Translations under genes and position numbers: made by a program | In this document: one piece after another, positions 32,043 to 40,800 of the stretch | Position numbering within the stretch: position 1 is the stretch's first letter | Layout: each line of letters starts with the position of its first letter | Source: JAUVXJ01 sp034430275 | GTDB taxonomy: Bacteria > Chloroflexota > Anaerolineae > UBA7937 > B3-Chlor | Assembly (NCBI GenBank): GCA_034430275.1 | Contig: DAOUEW010000384.1 | Span: 1 to 48,083, forward strand | Direction of reading: 5' to 3' | Length of the DNA: 48,083 nucleotides | Notes under the pieces: generated by a model | Database searches by the model: none | What the model saw: only the letters and a program-made list of their open reading frames with translations | Told to the model about the DNA's origin: nothing

Positions 32043-32064
32043 AACCCGTGAAAAATCACGGGTT
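32043..32064 (-). terminator. Rho-independent terminator after the response regulator
   Basis: A 9-bp stem (AACCCGTGA/TCACGGGTT) with a 4-base loop. In the minus direction it is followed by a T-rich stretch (TTTCATTTC). It separates the kinase-gdhA-regulator operon from the nuoE-led cluster. Confidence 0.8.
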
Positions 32065-32107
32065 CTTCGTCTGCAAGTATGGCAGTGAGGGTGCTATGGA
32101 AAGTCTT

Positions 32108-32815
32108 CTAGCTGCCCTCGGGGCACGAAAGCATGTAGCCCACCCCAGGGGTGGTGAGGATGTAGCGAGGTTGAGACGGATCTTCTTCTATCTTCAGCCG
32201 CAGATGGCGCACGTATGCTCTAAGATAGTCGATGTCGTCACGATACTGTGGACCCCAGACCTCCGTGAGCAAGTCCTCGTGCAACATCACGCAGTTCGTA
32301 TTCAGTGCTAGCTGCTGGAGCAGCTTGAACTCGGTTGGCGTGAGCGCGATTTCGCGCTCCCCCATCCTGACTCTGCGCCGGGCGAAGCTGACTGTCAGGT
32401 CGCCGCACGAGAGGTCAGCCGTGATCATGGCTTCCTTGCCAGGCAGCGTGCTGCGGCGCAAGACCGCCTTGACCCTGGCGATCAGCTCCTTGGCATTGAA
32501 AGGCTTGGTCAGATAGTCATCAGCGCCGGCGTCGAAGCCTTCCAACATGTCCACCTCGCGTGTCTTGGCCGTCAGCATGACGACGGGTACGGCCGAGAAT
32601 TCTCTCACCCGCTTACACACATCGTAGCCATCCATATCGCCAGGCAACATGATGTCTAGCAGAACAAGGTCTGGTTGCTCGATGGCCAGGACCTCCAACG
32701 CCTCCTTGCCATCGCGTGCACTGAGTACGTCGTAGCCCACCGCCGTCAGAATCTCGTGCACCAGCCTGACCAGACGCGGCTCATCATCAACCACGAGAAT
32801 GGTTTCTTTTCTCAC
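32108..32815 (-). CDS. OmpR/KdpE-type response regulator
   Basis: A 235-residue two-domain transcription factor. The receiver has the acidic pair D10-D11, the phosphoacceptor D54 (L-L-D-I-M-L-P) and the conserved T and K (L-T-A-K-T, L-T-K-P-F-N). The C-terminal winged helix begins near residue 140 and contains L-T-P-T-E-F-K-L-L and the R-A-Y-V-R-H-L-R-L-K-I recognition region. It is the last gene of the kinase-gdhA-regulator operon, 65 bases after gdhA, and is the natural partner of the GAF kinase encoded at the operon start. Confidence 0.93.
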   Translation of the reverse strand: MRKETILVVDDEPRLVRLVHEILTAVGYDVLSARDGKEALEVLAIEQPDLVLLDIMLPGDMDGYDVCKRVREFSAVPVVMLTAKTREVDMLEGFDAGADDYLTKPFNAKELIARVKAVLRRSTLPGKEAMITADLSCGDLTVSFARRRVRMGEREIALTPTEFKLLQQLALNTNCVMLHEDLLTEVWGPQYRDDIDYLRAYVRHLRLKIEEDPSQPRYILTTPGVGYMLSCPEGS

Positions 32816-32880
32816 TTTCCGGCCCGCCGATTCGAAGTGGCGTTGTCCGGCAACCTCCTCGCGCGAGTGTCACTGATGTC

Positions 32881-34128
32881 TCACGCCCAACCGCGGAGTC
32901 TCACGGCCTCGGCGACCCTGGCCACTGCCACTAGATAGGCCGCCAGTCGGTTATGTACACCCTTGGCCTGAGCCATCTCGTGCACCGCGTGGAACGCCGC
33001 CGTCATCTTCCGGTCCAGCCTTTCGTGAACCGCGTCGAGATCCCAATAGTAGTTGTAGGCGTTCTGCACTCCCTCGAAGTAGGAAACGACGACTCCCCCG
33101 GCGTTGCACAGGAAATCTGGAATGACGTATACCCCGTTCTCGTGGAGTATCTTGTCGGCCTCCGGCGTCGTGGGCCCATTTGCGAGCTCGACCACGATCT
33201 TCGCCTTCACCTGATGGGCGTTCTTCTCGGTGATGACGTTCTCCAGCGCGGCCGGAATCAGCACGTCCACATCCAGCTCCAGGAGGTCCTCGTTGCTGAT
33301 GGGCTCGGAGTCGGGCAGACCCACGCAGGTGCCGGTCTCGTCCTTGTGGCCCTTAACCTCTTCGCACTGCAGGCCGCCGTCGGAAACGATTCCGCCCTTG
33401 GAGTCGCTCACGCAGATGACATCCAGTCCCAGCAACTCCTCGCCAAGGACCTGGCCGTAGTAGCCAGCGTTGCCGTAGCCTTGGATGGCAGTGGTGGCAC
33501 CCTTCAAGTCGATGCCCAGCACTTTTCCTGCCTCACGCAGACAATACATGCCTCCCCTGGCGGTAGCGTCCATACGGCCCGCAGACCCTCCGAGAGGCAA
33601 CGGCTTGCCCGTAATGACGCCGGGCTCGCCGTGCCCCTGCATCGCGGAGTACTCGTCCATCATCCAGGCCATGATCTGGGGGTTCGTATACACGTCAGGC
33701 GCCGGAACGTCAGCCTTGGGTCCCAGTATCCGACCCACTTGCCGAATATACGCCCTGCTCAGTCGCTCCAACTCTGCTTGAGACATCTCCTTGGGGTTGC
33801 AGATTATTCCCCCTTTGCCGCCTCCCAGCGGTATGTCCACCACCGCTGTCTTCCAGGTCATCCAGGCGGCCAAAGCCCGCACAGTATCAATGGTCTCCTC
33901 CGGATGAAAGCGTAGGCCTCCCTTAGCTGGGCCGCGGGCGTCGTTGTACTGGACACGGAAGCCCTTGAAGACCTCCACGGAACCATCGTCCATCTTGACC
34001 GGGAGGGTGACGTGCAGCTCCCGCAGCGGCTCTCGCAGAAGGGCATGCATTCCTGGGTCAAGGCCCAGGATCTCCGCAGCTTCGTCTAACTGCCTCTGCG
34101 CGATCTCGAAGGGGTTCAGCTTTTCCAT
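32881..34128 (-). CDS. gdhA: Glutamate dehydrogenase
   Basis: A 415-residue hexameric-type enzyme interconverting glutamate with 2-oxoglutarate and ammonia. The substrate region K-G-G-L-R-F-H-P and the catalytic lysine context G-G-G-K-G-G-I-I are clear. The dinucleotide fold carries G-Y-G-N-A-G near residue 215, and its second strand ends V-S-D-S. The acidic residue there suggests NAD+ preference, though dual specificity cannot be excluded. It lies between a sensor kinase gene (41 bases upstream) and a response regulator gene (65 bases downstream), all on one strand. Confidence 0.95.
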   Translation of the reverse strand: MEKLNPFEIAQRQLDEAAEILGLDPGMHALLREPLRELHVTLPVKMDDGSVEVFKGFRVQYNDARGPAKGGLRFHPEETIDTVRALAAWMTWKTAVVDIPLGGGKGGIICNPKEMSQAELERLSRAYIRQVGRILGPKADVPAPDVYTNPQIMAWMMDEYSAMQGHGEPGVITGKPLPLGGSAGRMDATARGGMYCLREAGKVLGIDLKGATTAIQGYGNAGYYGQVLGEELLGLDVICVSDSKGGIVSDGGLQCEEVKGHKDETGTCVGLPDSEPISNEDLLELDVDVLIPAALENVITEKNAHQVKAKIVVELANGPTTPEADKILHENGVYVIPDFLCNAGGVVVSYFEGVQNAYNYYWDLDAVHERLDRKMTAAFHAVHEMAQAKGVHNRLAAYLVAVARVAEAVRLRGWA

Positions 34129-34169
34129 GATTCTCCATTCTCCTTACATTTTAGTCTGACGGATACACG

Positions 34170-36509
34170 TCAGTCGTTCTCGTATGTCTCTGCGCCTCGC
34201 TGGAAGGGCAGAGAGAAGTACATCGTCGTTCCCTTGCCGACCTCGCTCTCGGCCCAGATCCTGCCGCCATGGCTTTCCACTATGGTGCGGGATACTGGCA
34301 GCCCCAGCCCGGTGCCGCGCACCTCTTCACCAATCGGCGACTTCACCCGGAAGAACTTCTCGAAAAGTCGGTTCAGGTGTTCTGGGGCGATTCCTACGCC
34401 ATTGTCGGCCACACTGATGATGACCTCGTCGCCTGCCACCTGTCCCCTCACAACCACCAACCCGCCGTCAGGCGAGTACTTCACCGCATTGTCAAGCACA
34501 TTACGTATCACTTGCTCGAGACGCCGGGGGTCCGCATCCAAAATCGGAAAGTCCGCGGGGAAGCTTATCACGAATCGATGCCTCGCTGTGCGACGAGTCA
34601 TCTCACCCACGAGACTCTCGACCAAGCGAGGCACCAGAGTGGGTTCCTTAGCCAGTGTTAACAGGCCGGCGTCGACAATAGATGATTCCAGCAAGTCTTG
34701 GATCATGGCCTGCAGATCCCTGGCCTCCGCTTCTATGATCTCCAATTGTCTGGCCCTGGATGTTTCGTCCCACTCCACATCGTCGAGCAACAACGCCGAC
34801 GCATAGCCCTGTATGGAGGTCAGCGGGGTGCGCATGTCGTGCGCCAAGGCAGCAATCAGTTCCGATCTTAATCGGTCCGCCTCTTGCACGGCCCGAGCTT
34901 CCTCTGTCTCCTGTAGCAGCCGGATCTGAGTCAGGTTGATGACCAGCAACTCGGCAAGGGCTTGCAGGAACGGAACGTGTGACGCCGAGAACCACTCAGT
35001 GCCGCCAAAGGTCTCCAGTGTGAGCACGCCAATCTTCTGGTCCCGATAGATGAGCGGTACGCCAATGGCACTTCTGGGGAAGTCCAGACCGTGCGATGCC
35101 TGCCTGAAGAACTCACGGTTGTGCGCGGTCATGGTGGCCATGGCAGACTTAGACTCGTCTAGAGTGCTCCAGACCTCCGGCATCCCAGATTCGAACACCG
35201 TGCCGGACATGGATTCGCCGACCCGCAAGCTGATTCTGTGCAGGGTCTCCACCTCGTAGCCGAAAGAGGATGCGACCCGGAGCATCCCCGTCACCTCGTC
35301 GAACAGGAAGAGAACCCCGGCTTCGGCAGGTGCGAGGGCCTCGATCAGTGTGTGTTGGATGGCGGGCAGCAAACCTTCGATATCCACGACAGATGCAAGT
35401 GCCTTGGAGACCTCAAAGAGAGTGGAAACCTCTTGAACGTGGCGTTGGTTCTCCCGTTCTACTGCATCCCGCGCCACGTACTGCGCCACTTGCTCTGAGA
35501 TCCCGCGAAGCAGATCGATCTCCTCCTCCAGGAAGCGCCATTTGTCATTCTGGTAGTACACGGCAATCGAGCCAATCGTCTCCCCGTTGACGAAGACCGG
35601 CACCGCCAGCACGGACTTGACGTCGCACTCCTCCGGGAGATTCTCCAGCTTGGAGACTGCATACTCCAAGAGCACTCCCCTCTCGACCAGGAGCTCGCCC
35701 AATGTCCCCTCGCCTGGGACGACAGCCAGTCTCTCAACGATGGCCTCGTCCACATTGTCTGACCACTTCGAGTAGTCGTTGGTCCCCGCTCTACAGAACA
35801 CGACCGCCTTCGCCCGCTGGTGCTGCATCGAGGCCGGTAGTCGGCGGGCCACGAAGCTCAAGAAGCTTCCAACGTTCTCAGCCACCAGGGCTTCCCGGCT
35901 AACGTCGTAGAGGATGCTGAGCTCCTTGACCCGTTCTCGCAGATGGAGCCGAGAGCTGTCCAGCCTCTGTCGCAGAACGGCGCTCTCAATCGCCCAACTC
36001 AATTGACCAGCCAGGATGGACAGGAAGGCTTGATGGGGGGAGGTGAATCGAAACGGCTGTGCGCTCGCCACGCTCAGGACGCCCAATACGGTCCCTCTAG
36101 ACTGGAGCGGTAGACTCGCAATGCTGCGAGCTTGTGGCTGCCCAGCCGTCCCAGCCGAGAATCTGGGGTCGACCCAGGTATCATCAACCAGTACTGCTTC
36201 CGCCGTGCGCGCAACTCGCCCCACAAGGTCCTGGGGCAACATCGTCCGGCTATCCTTGCCGGAAGAGTTCTCGTCCCGAGCCGTGTAGGCGACGACCTCC
36301 AGTTCCCGGCTCTCCTCGTCATAGAGGCTGACGTAGGCAGTCTCGAGCCCTGTGATCTCCGTTATCCTGTCCAGGGCAAGGCGAAGCACTTCGTCTAGGT
36401 CTACGGATTCCGCACTCGATTTGACAAGCGCATCGAGTGCCATCAACTCACGGTGCGAAGCACCCAATCCGCAATCCTCGACGTCGCTCGTTGCCGAACA
36501 CACAGTCAC
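34170..36509 (-). CDS. Soluble sensor histidine kinase with three GAF-like domains
   Basis: 779 residues with no transmembrane helix. GAF-like modules occupy about residues 20-185, 215-350 and 365-520. The HisKA domain carries the phosphorylated H557 in A-L-A-H-D-M-R-T-P-L. The ATPase domain has the N-box N-V-L-D-N-A-V-K-Y-S, the G1 box D-N-G-V-G-I and the G2 box G-T-G-L-G-L. GAF domains bind small ligands or sense redox/oxygen through cofactors; which ligand is not readable from sequence. The first start is GTG at 36509, without a strong ribosome site; ATG at residue 23 is an alternative. It is first in an operon with gdhA and an OmpR-type regulator and has its own promoter. Confidence 0.92.
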   Translation of the reverse strand: MTVCSATSDVEDCGLGASHRELMALDALVKSSAESVDLDEVLRLALDRITEITGLETAYVSLYDEESRELEVVAYTARDENSSGKDSRTMLPQDLVGRVARTAEAVLVDDTWVDPRFSAGTAGQPQARSIASLPLQSRGTVLGVLSVASAQPFRFTSPHQAFLSILAGQLSWAIESAVLRQRLDSSRLHLRERVKELSILYDVSREALVAENVGSFLSFVARRLPASMQHQRAKAVVFCRAGTNDYSKWSDNVDEAIVERLAVVPGEGTLGELLVERGVLLEYAVSKLENLPEECDVKSVLAVPVFVNGETIGSIAVYYQNDKWRFLEEEIDLLRGISEQVAQYVARDAVERENQRHVQEVSTLFEVSKALASVVDIEGLLPAIQHTLIEALAPAEAGVLFLFDEVTGMLRVASSFGYEVETLHRISLRVGESMSGTVFESGMPEVWSTLDESKSAMATMTAHNREFFRQASHGLDFPRSAIGVPLIYRDQKIGVLTLETFGGTEWFSASHVPFLQALAELLVINLTQIRLLQETEEARAVQEADRLRSELIAALAHDMRTPLTSIQGYASALLLDDVEWDETSRARQLEIIEAEARDLQAMIQDLLESSIVDAGLLTLAKEPTLVPRLVESLVGEMTRRTARHRFVISFPADFPILDADPRRLEQVIRNVLDNAVKYSPDGGLVVVRGQVAGDEVIISVADNGVGIAPEHLNRLFEKFFRVKSPIGEEVRGTGLGLPVSRTIVESHGGRIWAESEVGKGTTMYFSLPFQRGAETYEND

Positions 36510-36562
36510 ACAAGCCTCGCGCTAGTCTGTGTCGCCGAACACGACCTGGAGGCACGCGTCGC

Positions 36563-36591
36563 ATCTTACCATGGCTAGATCCCAATGTCAA
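36563..36591 (-). promoter_or_regulatory. Promoter of the kinase-gdhA-regulator operon
   Basis: On the minus strand, TTGACA (36591-36586), a 17-bp spacer and TAAGAT (36568-36563). The -35 is perfect and the spacing ideal; the -10 matches four of six bases. Initiation would be about 50 bases upstream of the GTG at 36509. Confidence 0.65.
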
Positions 36592-36817
36592 GCACGGAGC
36601 GCACGCCGTTGCCCAATCGAGACGGCTCCCAAGGGCAAGCGTGCCAGACCTCGACACCCTGTTCCATGATTTGACCGCCGGTCTCCACATCTCGAGCCGT
36701 CGACCGGGATGCGCGGCCTCTCTCAGCGTACGTCTCCCAGGACCATCCGTCCGTCCGATGAGTCCATCTACCTCGGCACCCGGAGGTGCTCCGGCCCCTC
36801 CTTCCGACCACGTCACT

Positions 36818-36846
36818 TTGCATCCCAGCGACAATTGTCATACAAT
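36818..36846 (+). promoter_or_regulatory. Promoter with internal palindrome for the small membrane protein
   Basis: TTGCAT (36818-36823), a 17-bp spacer and TACAAT (36841-36846). The spacer contains the perfect 10-bp palindrome GACAATTGTC (36830-36839), a plausible operator. Initiation would be about 25 bases upstream of the TTG start codon. Confidence 0.5.
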
Positions 36847-36876
36847 AAAGCAGAAGCTCTGTCAAGGGAGGAGCAG

Positions 36877-37062
36877 TTGGCGCGAAAACGGTCGCAGAAA
36901 CCCCGAACCAGTCAGATCCTTTTCATAATCTTGAGTCTCTTGGTGGTTCTTAGCATGGCCATCGGCTACGTGCTGACCGCTCTGCCCTCACCGATTCCGC
37001 CCACACCAACGCCCGCGCCAGTCCAGACCCCTCTTGTTCTGCTGATTAGCGCCATCGTCTGA
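36877..37062 (+). CDS. Small single-span membrane protein
   Basis: A 61-residue protein starting at TTG 36877 with GGGAGGAG just upstream; the longer open frame from 36709 would run through the promoter. The first 13 residues are strongly basic (A-R-K-R-S-Q-K-P-R-T). A hydrophobic helix of about 20 residues (I-L-F-I-I-L-S-L-L-V-V-L-S-M-A-I) and a Pro/Thr-rich segment (P-I-P-P-T-P-T-P-A-P) follow. It ends with a short hydrophobic stretch. I cannot assign a function; it is convergent with the ferredoxin gene. Confidence 0.65.
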   Translation: MARKRSQKPRTSQILFIILSLLVVLSMAIGYVLTALPSPIPPTPTPAPVQTPLVLLISAIV

Positions 37063-37208
37063 CTGCCAGCGTATCACGCCTCGGCATCACCTCTCGTCAC
37101 TCTGTGCCAGAGAGGACCACTCGTAAGACACTCAGAGGTCGTTCAGCTCGCGCAGACGTGGCTGCCCGATATCGGGAGAGGCCAAAATCAGGGGAGTGGC
37201 AGACAGCA

Positions 37209-37259
37209 AAAAAGCCTGGGTGTGCGGAAGTATGGGGACTCCCTTTTCCCGGGCTTTTT
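37209..37259. terminator. Bidirectional terminator between small membrane protein and ferredoxin
   Basis: AAAAAGCCTGGG (37209-37220) pairs with CCCGGGCTTTTT (37248-37259), a 12-bp stem with one mismatch. A/T tracts form the stem base in both directions, so it can terminate both converging transcripts. Confidence 0.75.
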
Positions 37260-37307
37260 CTTCGGCAATCGGTCTAGAGAACACCGTCTGCGACCGCAGG
37301 AAGCTCC

Positions 37308-37577
37308 CTAGAAAAGCTTGGGCTCCTTGTCCGGATGCAGCTTCTTGAACTTCTCCAGCAGCTCCTCCTGGGTCTCCTCGTTGTCCGGATCGGGGGCGCA
37401 AGCGTCCACCGGGCAGACCAGCGCACACTGCGACTCCTCAAAGAAGCCCACGCACTCGGTGCACTTGGCGGCGTCTATGACGTACACCTCGTCACCCTCA
37501 CTGATGGCTTCGTTGGGGCACTCCTCCTCGCATGCTGCGCAGGCGATGCACTCGTCCGGATCGATCTGGTAGGCCAT
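37308..37577 (-). CDS. 2[4Fe-4S] ferredoxin
   Basis: An 89-residue electron carrier. The first cluster motif is C-I-A-C-A-A-C-E-E-E-C-P. The second is C-T-E-C-V-G-F-F-E-E-S-Q-C-A-L-V-C-P, with the eight-residue insertion between the second and third cysteines seen in Alvin-type (Allochromatium-like) ferredoxins, which have unusually low potentials. The C-terminal 25 residues are an acidic and lysine-rich helix. AAGGAG precedes the ATG. It is monocistronic, with its own promoter and terminator, and is a possible partner of the Fe-S cluster genes further left. Confidence 0.93.
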   Translation of the reverse strand: MAYQIDPDECIACAACEEECPNEAISEGDEVYVIDAAKCTECVGFFEESQCALVCPVDACAPDPDNEETQEELLEKFKKLHPDKEPKLF

Positions 37578-37640
37578 TTCAAACTCTCCTTTCCACGCTT
37601 CTACTGAGATAGTCCCCGCTCCTGCGGGTCGCCATTGCTA

Positions 37641-37668
37641 ATTATACCCAGGTATGCACCCATTGCAA
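37641..37668 (-). promoter_or_regulatory. Promoter of the ferredoxin gene
   Basis: On the minus strand, TTGCAA (37668-37663), a 16-bp spacer and a perfect TATAAT (37646-37641), about 65 bases upstream of the ATG. The remaining 37670-37848 holds no recognisable gene. Confidence 0.6.
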
Positions 37669-37848
37669 GCAAGTACCCTTCAAGACGCAGCGAGGATGCC
37701 ACGGAGCCCGTCGCCCTGTGCACCCAGAGCGGGGAGTGGGCCGCGCCAGGGCCCGTTCTCCGCCTCCGGCAAGGAGGAAGCTTGCCCAGTGACTCGCCCC
37801 CAAACCTATTCCCACGTGTCAACCACGCGGCAATGATCCCAGATCCGG

Positions 37849-40800
37849 TCATCCATCGGTCTGGACTGGCTCAGACAGCGCAGGTTCCTTGACAGGTAAG
37901 GTGAACCAGAACGTGCTACCCTTGTCCAACTCGCTCTCCACTCCCATGTTGCCACCGTGCGCCTCGACCAAAGCCTTGGCAATGCTCAGGCCCAGACCCG
38001 TCCCCTCGATAGCCTGGGCGGTTACATTACCACCTCGGTGGAAGGGCTGAAACAGATGGGGCAGATCGTCCGGAGGTATGCCGACACCCGTATCTCTCAC
38101 AGTGACCACCAACTGCTCTCCCTCCAGCTCCGCCTTGACTTCCACCCTTCCTCCCTCAGGCGTGAACTTGACTGCGTTGGACAGCAGGTTGTTGAGGACC
38201 TGCTCCAGCCGCCTTTGATCGCCCTGTGTCGGGGGCAGCGTCTCTGCACAATCTACCTCGAGCGAGATGTTCTTCCTGTAGATCAGCGGGCTCATCTCGT
38301 CAACCACGCCAGCGATCAGGCGAGGCAACTCTATGGTCTTCACGTCCAGGCTGACCCGCCCAACCTCCAGCTTCGATATGTCCAGGAGGTCGTTGACCAG
38401 AGCCATCAGGCGCTGAGAGTTCTCGAAGACTATGCCGAGGAACTCATCCTGTGTCTCATTCAAGGGACCGGGGCTGCCCTCCAATAGCATCTCGCTGAAA
38501 CCCATGATTGATGCCAAGGGCGTTCTCAGATCATGGGACACGGTAGCCAGGAACTGGCTCTTCATCGCCTCAAGACGCCTTCGCTCGCTGACATCCCGAC
38601 CGATGACTTGCCAGCCCTCCAGACCCCCTGCGCGCTCGAGGGCGCTGACGCGGATCTCCAGAGGAACCCGCTGCCCCCACTTGTCGAGGAGGTCGATCTC
38701 ACAGGCTTGCTGTGACACTTCCCCACTGGCATCGGCCAACAGCAGACTCTGCATCTGCTCAACGTGCTCCGGACACAACATTTGAGTGTAGTGGGCTCCC
38801 AGCACCTCGTCACGGCTGAAGCCAGAGAGCCTCTCCGCTTCCTTGTTGAAGAGCGTCAACTTCCCCCGCGGATCCAGATTGAATATGGCATCAGCGGCCG
38901 ATTCAATCTGGTCCCAGAGTTCGGTCTCTCTTTCAGCGACCGATTGATAGAGCCGGGAGTTCTCGATGGCGGTCGCCGCATGGCTCGCCATGCTGATCGC
39001 CAACTGGAGATCCTGGTCATCGAAGGGCCGCTCTCCGAACCTAGACACTGCCATCACTCCAGCCACATCCCCCTTGATGGCAAGTGGCACACACAGCATA
39101 GACATCGGTTCTTGTGTGGTCCCGGGGATGTGCAAGCCTCTCGGATCCCTATGGACATCATTCACCACCTCTGCATTCCCTGTGGCAGCCACTTGGCCAG
39201 TAATGCCCTGCCCAATGCCAAAGGAGAAGGCCATCATCTCTTCCGCCTCCACCCCCAGCGCCACAAGGGGCCGTAGCGTCTGCCCATCGGGCTCCAACAA
39301 GTAGATACGACCGCCGTCCGCTTGGGTTAGTGCCCTCACCTGGCTCGCTATGATCCCCAACACCTCCTCCAAGTCCAGCGACGAGGCTAGGGCTTGCGCC
39401 GTATCCAGGAGCGCCGATAGTTCCTCACTTCGTCTCCACTCCTCCTCATAGAGACGGGCGTTTTCCATGGCCACCGCCAGCGAGTCCGCCAACGTCTCCA
39501 GCATCTCTACGTCGCTCCTGCCGAAGGCGCTCACCTCGTCACTCAGCACGTCCAGTACACCGATGACCTTCTCTCCAAGCCTGATGGGCACCGCCACCTC
39601 AGAGCGAGTGTCGGGCACCGCTGGGTCGAACAGGTAACGGCGCTCTCGACTGACGTCATTGGCCATCAGTGGTTGCGCGCTTCCGGCCACCGATCCCACA
39701 ATCCCCTCCTCACCTACTCTGAGCCGGAGACCTTCTCGCGCACGGCATTCTGATTCCACCGATGACGCTCTGAAAGCAGCGTATTCAGACGCTGAGTCGA
39801 CCTCGAACACATTCACTGCGTAGTATCCGAAGTTCTGGGCCATCAGTTCCACAACTCGCGAGAGGAGAGTGTCCATGTCGAGTATGGCCGTCATCGCTCG
39901 GCCCACTTCGGCGATCGTCTCTCTCTCAATTGCGCGACGCCGTTCCTGCTCGTACAGCCGGGAGTTCTCGATAGCGCGGGCGACCTGGCTTGCTATGGCC
40001 TCCATGGCCGTGATGTCCGTCTCCGAAAAGACGTTGGCACAGTCACTCGCGACCCCTATCACACCTATTGTCTCACCAGCGACAGTCACGGGCACATCCA
40101 CCTCGGAGATGATATCCAGCGATTCCACCCCGAAGAAGCGAGATTCCTCACTCGCATCGTTGACCAGATACGGCTTTCCGTGTTCGGCCGCCCATCCCAC
40201 GGTGCCTTCGCCTATACTCTGGCTGTATCCCACCGGGATGGATTCAAGAGAGGGTCCGGCCGCCGCCTCCAAGATCAACTCATCGCCTCTCACCAAGAAG
40301 AAGCCCACCACCTGGTAGCCGAATCCCTCCTGGACAGCCTCCACCACAGTCTGGCAGAGCTGGCTGGACTCCAGGATGGGCGCCAGCCTTTGCCCGACTT
40401 TGTTGACAAGAGCCAACTGCCTCGTGCGATGCCTGATCTCCCTTTCTGCCCGTTTGCGCTCGGTGATATCCACGTCCGAGACCAACACACTCGAATATGT
40501 CTTCTCGCAGCCAGGGGCCACCGCCCATCTCAAGGCTATGTCGCGGGGCTCGCCCGAAAGAGTTCGCGCGCTCGTCTCTGCATCGAATCGAGTCCGGCCT
40601 TGGGCGATGCTCAGTACTTCCTCTTCGAAGATGTCATACGAGCCTTCGGCGAGTACCTGGTCCAGACCTTCCAGCAGTACCTCCTTGCTCTCTGCACCAT
40701 ACAAGTCCAGGGTAGCCTCATTCACGTCGACGATTCTCACCAAGCTCGCGCAGTCGCGAACCACCTCTGGGTGATTCTCGAAGTACTCTCGGAAGTCCCT

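Larger units (their letters stand above)
36510..36876. other. Divergent intergenic region, kinase operon and small membrane protein
   Basis: This 367-base gap contains the minus-strand promoter at 36563-36591 and the plus-strand promoter at 36818-36846. Open frames crossing it on both strands have no ribosome-binding site and encode Arg/Ser/Pro-rich peptides typical of non-coding GC-rich DNA. I see no RNA gene in 36600-36810. Confidence 0.45.
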
